DNA of 64,000 nucleotides from Bacteroidetes bacterium UBA4416 (GCA_002390745.1 DGQK01000022.1:131484-195483), one strand, 5' to 3'. Positions 8,346 through 16,341 are shown, counted from the first letter of the stretch. Translations and numbers: made by a program. Notes: generated from the letters alone by a model not told the origin.

Positions 8346-8900
8346 TTAATTGTATTTTGTTAAGTAATCCTGGAGCCCGCCTTTCATGCCGTTTCCTACC
8401 GCTTCGAATTTCCATTCGTTGTTACGCTTGTAGATCCTACCGAATTGTACGGCGGTTTCGATCGAAAAATCTTCGTCGAGCTCATACTTCACAAGCTCTG
8501 TATTCGATGAGCCATCGACAATTCGTATAAACGAATTCCGGATCTGCCCGAAATTCTGACGGCGCTCCTGCGCTTTGTGAATGGTTACTACAAAAGAGAT
8601 TTCGGTGGCATCGCCGGAAATTTTAGAAAGGTCGACCAGGATTTTTTCATCATCACCATCGCCATCTCCTGTTGTATTGTCGCCCGAGTGAATCACCGAC
8701 TGGTCGGGAGATTTGAGGTTGTTGTAAAAAACAAAATGGCTGTCGCTTAACAGCTTGCCATTATCACCCAAAATAAAAACCGAAGCATCCATGTCGAAGG
8801 CTTCGCCGGTAGCGCTTGAATTACTGTCCCAGCCAAGGCCAACGGTAAACTTTGGTGCTGAGATCGGTTCTCTTTGTCCTTTTTCTAAATTAATTGCCAT
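8346..8900 (-). CDS. terD: TerD-family protein (TerD/TerE subclass)
   Basis: A 184-residue TerD domain protein starting MAINLEKGQRE. The acidic residues that bind calcium in this family are present (DMDASVFIL, HSGDNTTGDGDGDDE). The conserved QNFGQIRNSFIRIVD and FGRIYKRNNEWKFEA segments are also present, so the domain is complete. TerD proteins are cytoplasmic or membrane-associated Ca-binding beta-sandwiches required for tellurite and phage or colicin resistance in enterobacteria. It is closest to the proteins at 12833-13384 and 15766-16341. The next gene upstream (8904-9908) is only 3 bases away. Confidence 0.95.
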   Translation of the reverse strand: MAINLEKGQREPISAPKFTVGLGWDSNSSATGEAFDMDASVFILGDNGKLLSDSHFVFYNNLKSPDQSVIHSGDNTTGDGDGDDEKILVDLSKISGDATEISFVVTIHKAQERRQNFGQIRNSFIRIVDGSSNTELVKYELDEDFSIETAVQFGRIYKRNNEWKFEAVGNGMKGGLQDYLTKYN

Positions 8901-8903
8901 ACG

Positions 8904-9908
8904 TTATTTTATATTAATGTTTAACATTGCTTTTAAGATATTGGTTTGTTCATCCACATTCTGCAAATCCTCTAGAAACTCAACACCCGATATTTTTTCC
9001 AGGTAGCTTTCCATCACCGCTTCCACGTCTTTGGGCATGGATGTTTTTACGGCGCTGAGCTGGTCTTTCAGTAATTCATTCTTACTCATTAAGCGACTGA
9101 TCGTTTCCGTCTTATACGATACGTTCCGCGACAGATCAATTCCCGAAAGATTGGAATCATCTATTAAATAAAAGGATTTTTCGTCATTTATGAAAATAAA
9201 TTTATCATTAGAATTTACAAATTCGTAAATCTCCAGCTCTTCTGCTTCATAGCGTAATCCGCAGATAAGCTTCACCCGGAACTTCTGGATATTCAGCTTG
9301 CCCAGAAGCTTTTTCTCTATCGTTACATAAGCATTCTCATAGGTGCTTTTTTCCTCATGGTCTGTTAGCTGCTGGTATTGCTGAACCGTCAGCTGCCTGT
9401 AAAATTCGCCGCTCCGCTTATTGATGAACTGAGTGATCGCCGACCAGTCGAAGGGTTTCTGGCCATCTTCGGCAAACAGCCTGTAGAGCTCTTCTGCTTT
9501 GCGCGACATGTTGGCTGAGTGCTGCCGCACCTCATCCACGAACGGAACCGCTTCCGTTTCCGCTTTAAGCCTGGCAATGAAATCGTCATTGATATTGATC
9601 TCGTCGCTGATAATCAGGTATTTCTGCTCTTTCGATTTTTTTAGTTTCTGAAACAGCTCCATCAGGTTGTTGGTATACTGAATATGGAACAGGTCGAGTT
9701 TGTGAATATCCAGCTTTTGGTTATTCTCAAATAAATTGTGGATGATATTGGTGCGAATAGCGATCGCGATGAGTGTGGGGTGATTGAAAAAATTGGAAAG
9801 CACTTTGAGTGTCGAGAGTTTTTTCTGACTGTCCCCGATGATTTGTTTAAATGTTTCTAAGTCTGCGTTATCTGCCATCTCTGTTACGGCCTTTCTGCCG
9901 GAATCCAT
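8904..9908 (-). CDS. Ter-island helical protein of unknown function
   Basis: A protein of about 334 residues without a family I can name. It is Lys/Glu/Leu-rich, largely helical, with likely coiled-coil stretches near residues 95-140 and 285-325. A central region (residues 190-270) contains beta-like segments such as KFRVKLICGLRYEAEELEIYEFV. No signal peptide or membrane helix is seen. The start is uncertain: ATG at 9908, ATG at 9878 (MADNADLETF) and TTG at 9917 are all in frame. Its stop lies 3 bases before the terD start, so the two are probably cotranscribed. A role as a scaffold or sensor in the Ter complex is possible but unproven. Confidence 0.75.
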   Translation of the reverse strand: MDSGRKAVTEMADNADLETFKQIIGDSQKKLSTLKVLSNFFNHPTLIAIAIRTNIIHNLFENNQKLDIHKLDLFHIQYTNNLMELFQKLKKSKEQKYLIISDEININDDFIARLKAETEAVPFVDEVRQHSANMSRKAEELYRLFAEDGQKPFDWSAITQFINKRSGEFYRQLTVQQYQQLTDHEEKSTYENAYVTIEKKLLGKLNIQKFRVKLICGLRYEAEELEIYEFVNSNDKFIFINDEKSFYLIDDSNLSGIDLSRNVSYKTETISRLMSKNELLKDQLSAVKTSMPKDVEAVMESYLEKISGVEFLEDLQNVDEQTNILKAMLNINIK

Positions 9909-9989
9909 ACCTAACAAATCTACTAAATTTGAGGAGATTTCACAAAGACTAATGTTATTTGTTGCGTTAAGCTTTATGCGATATCATAA

Positions 9990-10150
9990 GAAATGTTTGG
10001 CTACGCTGTAATCATAGAACCAGTTAAGGCCTCCTGTAATAATGTGTTGCTCCTATGGAGCAAATACGATTAATACTAGCTTGCTCCGTAGGAGCAAAGC
10101 GTTATGAATACACGTATCAAAACAACATTGGCTCCGTAGGAGCCAAACAT
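9990..10150. repeat. Composite palindromic repeat element, copy 1
   Basis: This element occupies most of the gene-free 9918-10342. It starts with AAATGTTTGGCT and ends with AGCCAAACAT, which are inverted. Inside, in order, are TTGCTCCTATGGAGCAA, TTGCTCCGTAGGAGCAA and TTGGCTCCGTAGGAGCCAA, each a hairpin with a 3-base loop. The same motifs in the same order recur at 19423-19664. Short stop-free frames through it are translation artefacts. It is REP- or MITE-like, with no transposase nearby. Confidence 0.75.
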
Positions 10151-10191
10151 AAGCTGCTGTGATAATTATGAATCCGAATCTGTCTCAAAAG

Positions 10192-10219
10192 AAAAGGACC
10201 ATATGTCTATGGTCCTTTT
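10192..10219 (-). terminator. Hairpin, probable terminator after telA
   Basis: Perfect 11-base arms AAAAGGACCAT / ATGGTCCTTTT with a 6-base loop, T-rich on the minus strand. It lies about 125 bases past the telA stop and would separate telA from the downstream part of the island. The gene at 8904-9908 would then need its own promoter, which I did not identify. Confidence 0.6.
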
Positions 10220-10342
10220 GATATTCAAGTCTTTCAAGGGTTGTGTTTAACGAATTTAATGTTTTCTATGATAAGTTGAAGCCCGTCAGGTTTCTGTTCT
10301 GTAGATTTTATCCGTTCTAACGATGTCGTTTGTTTTTCCAGA

Positions 10343-11434
10343 CTAGCTCACCACACCTTTTTTCAGTTCGGCTTCCAGGCTTTGCAGGCCGGCATCGAGC
10401 TCGCGGCGGGTTTGTGTACCCTGCTCATGGATTGCTTTTACTTCTGTTAAGGTATCGATCAATGATTTGGTGGTCATTTTCAATGTTTCCAAAGATACGA
10501 TCGTGTTCTCGTTTTCTTTGGCTACCTCAATACTGTTTTGGCGCAACATGTCAGCGTTCTTTTGCAGAATGGTATTGGTGGTTTCCGATACCTTGCGCTG
10601 GATCTCGATATTGGCTTTCTGGCGTTGCAGTGCCACCGCCAGCGTTAGCTGGTTCTTCCATACAGGCATGGTTGTGGTTAAGATCGACTGTGCTTTTTCA
10701 GCAATAGACGTGTTGTTGTTTTGCACTACGCGGATCTGCGCCAGCGACTGTATCATGATAAAGCGTACCACCTTCATGTCGGCCAGGCGCTTGTCGAGTC
10801 GGTTCACGAAGTTACGTTTGTCGGCAATCTCGTAATCCTGGTGCTGCGCGGCGTTCGCTTCCATCGCAGCGAGTTCATCGCTTGCTTGTTTGAACTTCAA
10901 TTGCCCGGCAATGATGTACTTTTCAATTTCCTTGATCAGGTTCACGTTTCCGTCAAACATCGTTTGCAGGGATGAGTTGTCCTTCACCGAATTGATCATG
11001 CCCGCTTTCACCTTGTTGCTGATCTTGTCCACATTGGCAGTGATCTTATCATATTGCTGGAACAGCTTTTTGATGTCGACCACCAGCTTGTTCAGCAAAG
11101 GCACTTTGGACAAAAAGCGTTTGAAAGGGCTTTGGTTCAACTGGTCCACGTCGATGTAGTTCAGCTCCGTCAACAGCTCGTTGATGTAATTGCCTACATC
11201 GCCGGAGTTGTAAGTACGGACGTTGGACAGGAAGGTGTCACTTTGCTTGGCAATCGAATTCTGGATCTCCGCGCCGTAATTCATGATGGAGTTCACGTCC
11301 TTTTCATTGAGCTGGTTTGAGAGGTTGGTGTATTGCGCCAGATCGTTCTGAGGGATTTTCTCGAGGCTTACATTCCCGTCTTTATCGATCGGGTTATTAC
11401 TGCCGCTGACGGTGAGGTCTGTGTTGTTTTCCAT
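10343..11434 (-). CDS. telA: TelA-family toxic anion resistance protein
   Basis: A 363-residue, almost wholly helical protein of the TelA/KlaA family. Recognisable family segments include PFKRFLSKVPLLNKL near residue 103, KIEK/LIKEIEKYI, the LDKRLADMKVVRFIMIQSLAQIR stretch and VWKNQLTLAVALQRQ. The C-terminal 80 residues form a long coiled coil. The length suits the family. TelA proteins occur in ter loci and confer resistance to tellurite and some antimicrobials, with unknown mechanism. The start lies 7 bases past the upstream terD-family stop, so it is in the same transcript. Confidence 0.93.
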   Translation of the reverse strand: MENNTDLTVSGSNNPIDKDGNVSLEKIPQNDLAQYTNLSNQLNEKDVNSIMNYGAEIQNSIAKQSDTFLSNVRTYNSGDVGNYINELLTELNYIDVDQLNQSPFKRFLSKVPLLNKLVVDIKKLFQQYDKITANVDKISNKVKAGMINSVKDNSSLQTMFDGNVNLIKEIEKYIIAGQLKFKQASDELAAMEANAAQHQDYEIADKRNFVNRLDKRLADMKVVRFIMIQSLAQIRVVQNNNTSIAEKAQSILTTTMPVWKNQLTLAVALQRQKANIEIQRKVSETTNTILQKNADMLRQNSIEVAKENENTIVSLETLKMTTKSLIDTLTEVKAIHEQGTQTRRELDAGLQSLEAELKKGVVS

Positions 11435-11441
11435 GATGTGG

Positions 11442-12050
11442 TTATAAGTAGTTTTGTTGAATGGTTACGATGGTTTCTTCCAGGCGGCGGTCTTTGGTGG
11501 GAACGCCCACGGCATTGAACTTCCAGTCGTTGTTCTTTTTGTAAAAAACACCCAGCACCATCGATACGCTGCCGGCAAAGGAAGGATCGTTGGCGGCATC
11601 GTATTTGGCAAACACTTCGTTTACCTGGGCTGGCGTGCCTTCGTAAATGCGGATGCTCGCAAACGGAATGTCTTTGAAGTCCTGTCCTCGGAAACTATTA
11701 ATAAAGAAGGCTACGTAATTGGCATTTGGATTGAGCTTCGAAAAATCCAGTTTGATCACTTCATTGTCGAGTCCATCATCTCCGTTCAAATCTCCGGTAA
11801 GGTCGTCGCCACTATGTTGGATCGCCTGATCGTCGGAGCGTTTTTTGCGAAAGTGTACCGCATCTATATTTTTTTTATTGGCGTCGTACACGGCGCAGCT
11901 GGCGTCCAGATCAACGGCTTCCTTTTTGGTTCCGAAAATTCCTTTGCGTTCAATCGCGCCCCAGTTCACACCCACGCAGATGTTATTGAGCTTAGCGCCG
12001 TTGCTTTTTTCGAGGTTGATGCGTTGTCCTTTTTCTAAATTGATAGCCAT
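11442..12050 (-). CDS. TerD-family protein, second subclass
   Basis: A 202-residue TerD-domain protein of the longer subclass. After MAINLEKGQRINLEKSNGA it has VGVNWGAIERKG, then acidic calcium-site segments VDLDASCAVYD and HSGDDLTGDLNGDDG. FASIRIYEGTP and the late VFYKKNNDWKFNAVG complete the domain. The WGAI insertion and the RIYEG motif are shared with the 15057-15719 protein and absent from the three short TerD proteins. This suggests a TerZ-like or TerA-like role, but I cannot assign the exact orthologue. It is 7 bases upstream of telA. Confidence 0.9.
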   Translation of the reverse strand: MAINLEKGQRINLEKSNGAKLNNICVGVNWGAIERKGIFGTKKEAVDLDASCAVYDANKKNIDAVHFRKKRSDDQAIQHSGDDLTGDLNGDDGLDNEVIKLDFSKLNPNANYVAFFINSFRGQDFKDIPFASIRIYEGTPAQVNEVFAKYDAANDPSFAGSVSMVLGVFYKKNNDWKFNAVGVPTKDRRLEETIVTIQQNYL

Positions 12051-12066
12051 ACCGTTTATTGTGTTG

Positions 12067-12471
12067 TTAGTTAGACTGGCTGTTGATCAGCCCTTTGAAA
12101 AACTGGATCCCACCGAAAACCATCGCTCCCCAAAAAATCGCGCCGACGTCGGCCATCGTGGCGATAAGGCCTCCGGCGAACCAAAGTCCGCCATACAGCA
12201 TATCTTTTCCAGCCTGTTTCTTTTTCTCTGCTTCAAACACCGAATCCATATCCGGTTGCCCACCTGTCTGAGAATTGCCGGCGTTGATGTTGTAGTGTCC
12301 GGCGAAGTTTACTTCCGAATAGATTGGTTTTTGGGAAGGCGTGGCAAAGTCGGACAGCTTCAGGCCGCGCTTTTCAAGTTCCTGTTCAGCTGCTTCAAGG
12401 GCTTCCGGCTGGTAATGGTCTCTTTTGAGTGTCAGAATTTTCACAAGCGACTCATTGCTGTGGCTCGCCAT
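12067..12471 (-). CDS. Small membrane protein of unknown function
   Basis: A 134-residue protein when started at the ATG at 12471 (MASHSNESLVKIL); a TTG at 12498 would add nine residues. Residues 1-45 form a helical module with the pattern YQPEALEAAEQELEKRGL, seen at the N-terminus of various Bacteroidota membrane proteins. A polar linker of about 50 residues follows, then two hydrophobic segments (DMLYGGLWFAGGLIATMADVG and IFWGAMVFGGIQFF). No enzyme motif is present. It is embedded between terD-family genes, 16 bases from the downstream one, so it is likely an island component. Confidence 0.7.
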   Translation of the reverse strand: MASHSNESLVKILTLKRDHYQPEALEAAEQELEKRGLKLSDFATPSQKPIYSEVNFAGHYNINAGNSQTGGQPDMDSVFEAEKKKQAGKDMLYGGLWFAGGLIATMADVGAIFWGAMVFGGIQFFKGLINSQSN

Positions 12472-12509
12472 GGTTTCTGGATAATCTGCTGTTGTCAAAT
12501 TAGGTTTAA

Positions 12510-12824
12510 TTAGTTTTTCTTTTTCTTTAAGTAAGCAATATAAGAAGGATAGATACCTACACAGTATGTATCAAAGGTCATGACTTCCCAGCCTTTATCC
12601 TGATATTCCTTTACTTTTTTCAATAAAGGATTTGTCGTAAGATTTTTTTTATCCTCTTCCTTTGGTAAATCAGCTCTTTCGGTCAAGAGCGTTTCACCAT
12701 CGATAGAAACACAGACATCATTATAGAGTGATTCATAATTAATCGTCATAAACTCATATTTATCCTGTGCACACGCAATGCTTGCTGTTACTACAAATGC
12801 AACAACGAAGAGAAATTTTTTCAT
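12510..12824 (-). CDS. Small secreted protein of unknown function
   Basis: A 104-residue protein with a clear signal peptide (MKKFLFVVAFVVTASIACA, cleavage before QDKYEF) and a mature part of about 85 residues rich in Lys and Tyr. It contains one Cys pair (CVSIDGE and CVGIYPSY). No family is recognised. Its periplasmic location is odd within a mostly cytoplasmic Ter module. It lies 8 bases from the upstream terD stop and 38 bases before the next gene, so it is probably cotranscribed. Confidence 0.7.
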   Translation of the reverse strand: MKKFLFVVAFVVTASIACAQDKYEFMTINYESLYNDVCVSIDGETLLTERADLPKEEDKKNLTTNPLLKKVKEYQDKGWEVMTFDTYCVGIYPSYIAYLKKKKN

Positions 12825-12832
12825 ACCTTGGT

Positions 12833-13384
12833 CTAGTTATATTTTTTTAGATAATCTTCCAGTCCGCCTTTCATGCCGGCACCTACCGCTTCAAATTTCC
12901 ACTGGCTGTCTTTTTTGTAGATGCGGCCAAACTCGATCGCTGTTTCCACAGAGAAATCCTCGTCCAGCTCGTATTTCACCAAAACATTGTTGTTCTCGTC
13001 TACCACGCGGATAAAGGAATTGCGCACCTGTCCGAAATTTTGTTTTCTGTCGGCAGCATCGTGGATCGTTACCACCACGCAGATCTCCTGCACAGCGGAG
13101 TTGATCTTCGACAGATCTACCAGGATCGATTCGTCGTCACCATCACCATCGCCGGTTAAGTTATCGCCTGTATGGGTGACAGCGCCGTCCGGCGATTTGG
13201 CATTGTTATAAAATACAAAATACTCGTCGGCTACCAGCTTGGAGTTGGCACCCAGCATAAATACGGAAGCGTCCAGGTCGAAGGCTGCACCGGTAGAGCT
13301 GGCGTTGGTATCCCAGCCTAAGCCGATGGTGAATTTCTGAGCGTTTAAGTTCTCTCGTTGTCCTTTTTGTAAGTTAATTGCCAT
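12833..13384 (-). CDS. terD: TerD-family protein (TerD/TerE subclass)
   Basis: A 183-residue TerD protein starting MAINLQKGQREN. The calcium-site acidic segments DLDASVFML and HTGDNLTGDGDGDDE are intact, with QNFGQVRNSFIRVVDENN and FGRIYKKDSQWKFEAVG. Much of it is identical to the 8346-8900 protein, including the end (GMKGGLEDYLKKYN against GMKGGLQDYLTKYN), so these two are recent paralogues. The start overlaps the upstream phosphoribosyltransferase gene by 11 bases, implying translational coupling. Confidence 0.95.
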   Translation of the reverse strand: MAINLQKGQRENLNAQKFTIGLGWDTNASSTGAAFDLDASVFMLGANSKLVADEYFVFYNNAKSPDGAVTHTGDNLTGDGDGDDESILVDLSKINSAVQEICVVVTIHDAADRKQNFGQVRNSFIRVVDENNNVLVKYELDEDFSVETAIEFGRIYKKDSQWKFEAVGAGMKGGLEDYLKKYN

Positions 13385-14192
13385 AATTGATGTGTTTAAT
13401 AATTTGACTTAAGTTGCTTTTATATTCGTCCATTAAATGGTAGTTGTTACCAATAGCGTAGTCCGTAATCTTTTCCAGGGTGTGCTTTGGTAGGTCTAAA
13501 ATAATGGAATTTATTGGATTTTTTTCATTTAAAATGAATTTTATCGTCCGTGTATTGATCTGCAGATCGCTGCGGCTCAGTAGGTTGCTGATCTCCGGGA
13601 TTCCTTTCACGTAGTAGTAATTCAGGTAGTTTTCAAAAGTGGGTGAAATCTGCCGGTTGATGAGCTCCGCGAAATACACAAACATAAAATTTCCTTCAAT
13701 GTTGTTTTGTTGCAGGATCTTGCGGATCACCAGCTCATGGCTTCCTGTGATCTTGATGTCATCCAGGAAAATGCATAAGCGGTTGGTCAGGAAGCGCGTG
13801 TCTACATGATAGGTATCGGTAGAGATCAGGTTAAGGCGCTCCTCGAAATTCAGGTTCCCGTAATCTTCGCTGTAAGTTTTATAGCGGTGGATCTTCGACT
13901 CGAGCAAGGCTTTCTTATCCCGGAGATGCAGGAATTTATTGACCTCCGTTTTAAAGCGCTGCGACAAATAATAGGAAGCCGTTGGAATGTAATTGAACGG
14001 GCTTGGCAGAAACACAATGTCATGATGCTCTAGCAGCAAGTGGCCATATTGCTTTAAAAAACCTTCTGCCAGCGCTTTTCCGAAACGTCCGGTGGCGTCG
14101 GGATCGCCGAATTTGAATTTGCTGTAGTCGGCCGGATCGAAGCTGAGTTGGGTATCATCTTCGATGTGATGCAGGGCATAATGATGATACAT
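13374..14192 (-). CDS. Ter-associated phosphoribosyltransferase-like protein
   Basis: A 272-residue protein with a PRTase-type fold. The PRPP-binding signature is CIFLDDIKITGSHE at about residues 140-153, a hydrophobic strand followed by DD and TGS. An earlier strand-loop (IVFLPSPFNYIPTASYYL, residues 59-76) fits the first motif region. Phosphoribosyltransferases of this sort are recorded in ter loci and were proposed to make a nucleoside-like metabolite with HAD and ATP-grasp partners. Here the HAD gene is directly upstream with no spacer, but no ATP-grasp gene is seen. The substrate is unknown. Confidence 0.82.
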   Translation of the reverse strand: MYHHYALHHIEDDTQLSFDPADYSKFKFGDPDATGRFGKALAEGFLKQYGHLLLEHHDIVFLPSPFNYIPTASYYLSQRFKTEVNKFLHLRDKKALLESKIHRYKTYSEDYGNLNFEERLNLISTDTYHVDTRFLTNRLCIFLDDIKITGSHELVIRKILQQNNIEGNFMFVYFAELINRQISPTFENYLNYYYVKGIPEISNLLSRSDLQINTRTIKFILNEKNPINSIILDLPKHTLEKITDYAIGNNYHLMDEYKSNLSQIIKHINYGN

Positions 14193-14888
14193 TTAGTAGT
14201 GGATGGTTAAGTTCAGTAATGAGACCTGGTTTGAATTGATCAGTGCGCTTTGCATACCTTGAAGCTGCGCGCCTTTGAAATCGGCATGTTCGTTGTCGCC
14301 GATGTGTAAAATAGCGTTTGCCTCGATGGTATTAAACTGTTTAATGTTGTCGAACACATGCCGGTAGGCTTCCTTCGAAGGCTTGGAGAACATGATCTCG
14401 TCCGAATAGATCTGGAATTTCAGCAAGGGCGCGATTTCCAGTTTGTCGAGTAATTTCTTTAAGGTAGACCCTTTGATGAATCCCGTATTGCTCAGCAGGC
14501 TCAGGGTGATGCCCTGCCTGGTTAAAGCAGTCAGGTAATCGATCAGCTTTTCCTCGTATAATACCGGGTGGTGCCGGAAGAACAACTCTTCCATGGCTCT
14601 GTAATACTCTTCCAGCATGGAAGATGTAATGGCTTTCACATTCACATCCAGGTCGGCGAGGATGATGAGCACCATTTCGTCGGCATCAATGTTTTTGCCG
14701 CTGGCCTCGTTGATGGCATTAAAGCGAAGATCCCACATCCTGATCCGGGCCGTAACAGCCTCTACAGGGTGTGGGATCTGAAAGTAAGATTTCAATAATT
14801 CGTCGCGTTTTTGCTTAAAAACAGGATTCGATTTGATGAGGGTTAACCATAAATCAAAGGAAACGTGACGAACATTGGAAAAGATCAT
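14193..14888 (-). CDS. Ter-associated HAD-superfamily hydrolase
   Basis: A 231-residue HAD protein. Motif I is FDLWLTL with nucleophile D12; the usual second Asp is replaced by W14, as in haloacid-dehalogenase-like members. Motif II is LLSNTGF, motif III the Lys in MFSKPSKEAY, and motif IV HIGDNEHADFKGA. A helical cap occupies about residues 20-105. The stop is immediately followed by the start of the phosphoribosyltransferase gene, so the two are translationally linked and may act in sequence on one small molecule. Loss of the second Asp argues against a simple phosphatase. Confidence 0.87.
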   Translation of the reverse strand: MIFSNVRHVSFDLWLTLIKSNPVFKQKRDELLKSYFQIPHPVEAVTARIRMWDLRFNAINEASGKNIDADEMVLIILADLDVNVKAITSSMLEEYYRAMEELFFRHHPVLYEEKLIDYLTALTRQGITLSLLSNTGFIKGSTLKKLLDKLEIAPLLKFQIYSDEIMFSKPSKEAYRHVFDNIKQFNTIEANAILHIGDNEHADFKGAQLQGMQSALINSNQVSLLNLTIHY

Positions 14889-15008
14889 TACAGAGTAAAT
14901 TTAAATTTATCTAATAATTTGTTTATGCTTTTTGTTTGGCTTCAATTTCGTTAAATTTTTTCGACGTAATGAAGAACATTATGCCTGCAAAATTTGCCTC
15001 ATTTCGCT

Positions 15009-15016
15009 CAAAAATA
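15009..15016 (-). promoter_or_regulatory. Possible -7 promoter box (TATTTTTG)
   Basis: In the AT-rich 168-base gap upstream of the HAD gene, the minus strand carries TATTTTTG, matching the Bacteroidota TAnnTTTG box. A clear TTTG -33 box at the right spacing was not found. It would serve the HAD-PRTase-terD transcript with a leader of about 115 bases. Confidence 0.35.
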
Positions 15017-15056
15017 AGCGATAAACAATTTTACAATATAAAATTAAACCTTACTC

Positions 15057-15719
15057 TTACAGGTATGATTTTACGATACGGTGAATAGTTTGTCCTAAGA
15101 ACACATCTTCCGTCGGATCGCCGATGGCGTTGAATTTCCACTCATTGTCTTTTTTGTAGAGCTTGCCCATGATCAGGGCTTTCTTCCCGGCATATTGCGC
15201 TTCGGCAGCCACGTTGTAGTCGGCAAACACCTCTTTTACTTTGGTAGGAGTGCCTTCGTACATGCGGATCTTCGCGTAAGGGATCATCGAAAAATCTTCC
15301 TGGCCAACGTTGTTCAGGAAAAAGAAGATCTGGGAAATATTAGGCTCAACAGCCGTTAAGTTCACGGTGATCACCTCATTATCCAGTCCGTCATCTCCGC
15401 CGCTGTCGCCTGCGCGGTCGTCGCCGGAGTGCCTTAGGGCGTTGTTGCGTGATAATAATTTTCCGGGAGGCAATCCGAATTTCGCTAAGAAATCGGGCTT
15501 GTAGTCCGGAGAGTATAAATGGTCGGATACCTGTCCGGCCGAATCGATCATGACGCAGCTTAGGTCAAGATCCACTTGTGTTACGGATTTGCCGAAGCCC
15601 AGGAATCCGCCTTTTTTCTCGATAGCGCCCCAGTTTACGCCCACACAGAATTCAGTTAATGTGGCGCCGCCTGATTTTCTTAAATCAATTCTTTGCCCTT
15701 TCTGTAAGTTAATTGCCAT
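15057..15719 (-). CDS. TerD-family protein, second subclass
   Basis: A 220-residue TerD-domain protein of the longer subclass. MAINLQKGQRIDLRKSGGA is followed by VGVNWGAIEKKGGFLGFG, then VDLDLSCVMID and HSGDDRAGDSGGDDG. AKIRMYEGTP, KALIMGKLYKKDNEWKFN and a C-terminal TIHRIVKSYL follow. It shares the WGAI insertion with the 11442-12050 protein but has about 18 extra residues in the 80-110 region (YSPDYKPDFLAKFGLPPG). It lies between a 168-base gap and the first terD gene of the island. Confidence 0.9.
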   Translation of the reverse strand: MAINLQKGQRIDLRKSGGATLTEFCVGVNWGAIEKKGGFLGFGKSVTQVDLDLSCVMIDSAGQVSDHLYSPDYKPDFLAKFGLPPGKLLSRNNALRHSGDDRAGDSGGDDGLDNEVITVNLTAVEPNISQIFFFLNNVGQEDFSMIPYAKIRMYEGTPTKVKEVFADYNVAAEAQYAGKKALIMGKLYKKDNEWKFNAIGDPTEDVFLGQTIHRIVKSYL

Positions 15720-15765
15720 AATGTTAGTTGTTTAGGTTTAATTGTTAGGTGTTGATTGGTGAAAA

Positions 15766-16341
15766 TTATTTAATGATGTCGCCTGTGAAGTATTTGCCTA
15801 CAAAGAAAGAAAGGTCTTCCTTATAGCCGATACCGCTGGCTTCAAACTTCCATGCGCCATTGCGCTTATACAGCCTGCCGAATTCAACTGCCGTTTCCAC
15901 CGAAAAGTCCTCGCCAAGCTCATATTTCGCAATCTCGCTGTTATTGCTCTCGTCTACGATCCGGATATAGGAATTGCGCACCTGGCCGAAATTCTGTTTT
16001 CTTTGCAAGGCCTCGTGGATGGTCACCACAAATAAAATTTCTTCAATATCCGGATTTACCACCGAAAGATCCACCTGGATGGTTTCATCATCTCCATCAG
16101 CACTGTTGCCGCCGGTAGGGTCGTCGCCCGTGTGGTGCAGCGCTTTGTCGGGCGAATCGGTATTGCCATAGAATACAAAATACTCGTCAGCTGGAATTAA
16201 TTTTTTTGCGTTCAACATAAATGCAGAAGCATCAAGGTCAAAATCGCTTCCGGTTCCTTCATTGGGGTTCCAACCTAAACCCACACTCATTTTCGTAAGG
16301 CCAATGTCAATCTTCTGGCCTTTTTGTAAATTAATTGCCAT
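15766..16341 (-). CDS. terD: TerD-family protein (TerD/TerE subclass), first gene of the island
   Basis: A 191-residue TerD protein starting MAINLQKGQKIDIG. Calcium-site segments DLDASAFML and HTGDDPTGGNSADGDDE are present, the second with a short Gly-Asn-Ser insertion. QNFGQVRNSYIRIVDESN and FGRLYKRNGAWKFEA follow. The C-terminus (YFTGDIIK) is longer than in its two short paralogues. As the most upstream gene of the minus-strand run, it probably lies closest to the main island promoter, in AT-rich sequence just above 16341, but no convincing TTTG/TAnnTTTG pair was found there. Confidence 0.94.
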   Translation of the reverse strand: MAINLQKGQKIDIGLTKMSVGLGWNPNEGTGSDFDLDASAFMLNAKKLIPADEYFVFYGNTDSPDKALHHTGDDPTGGNSADGDDETIQVDLSVVNPDIEEILFVVTIHEALQRKQNFGQVRNSYIRIVDESNNSEIAKYELGEDFSVETAVEFGRLYKRNGAWKFEASGIGYKEDLSFFVGKYFTGDIIK

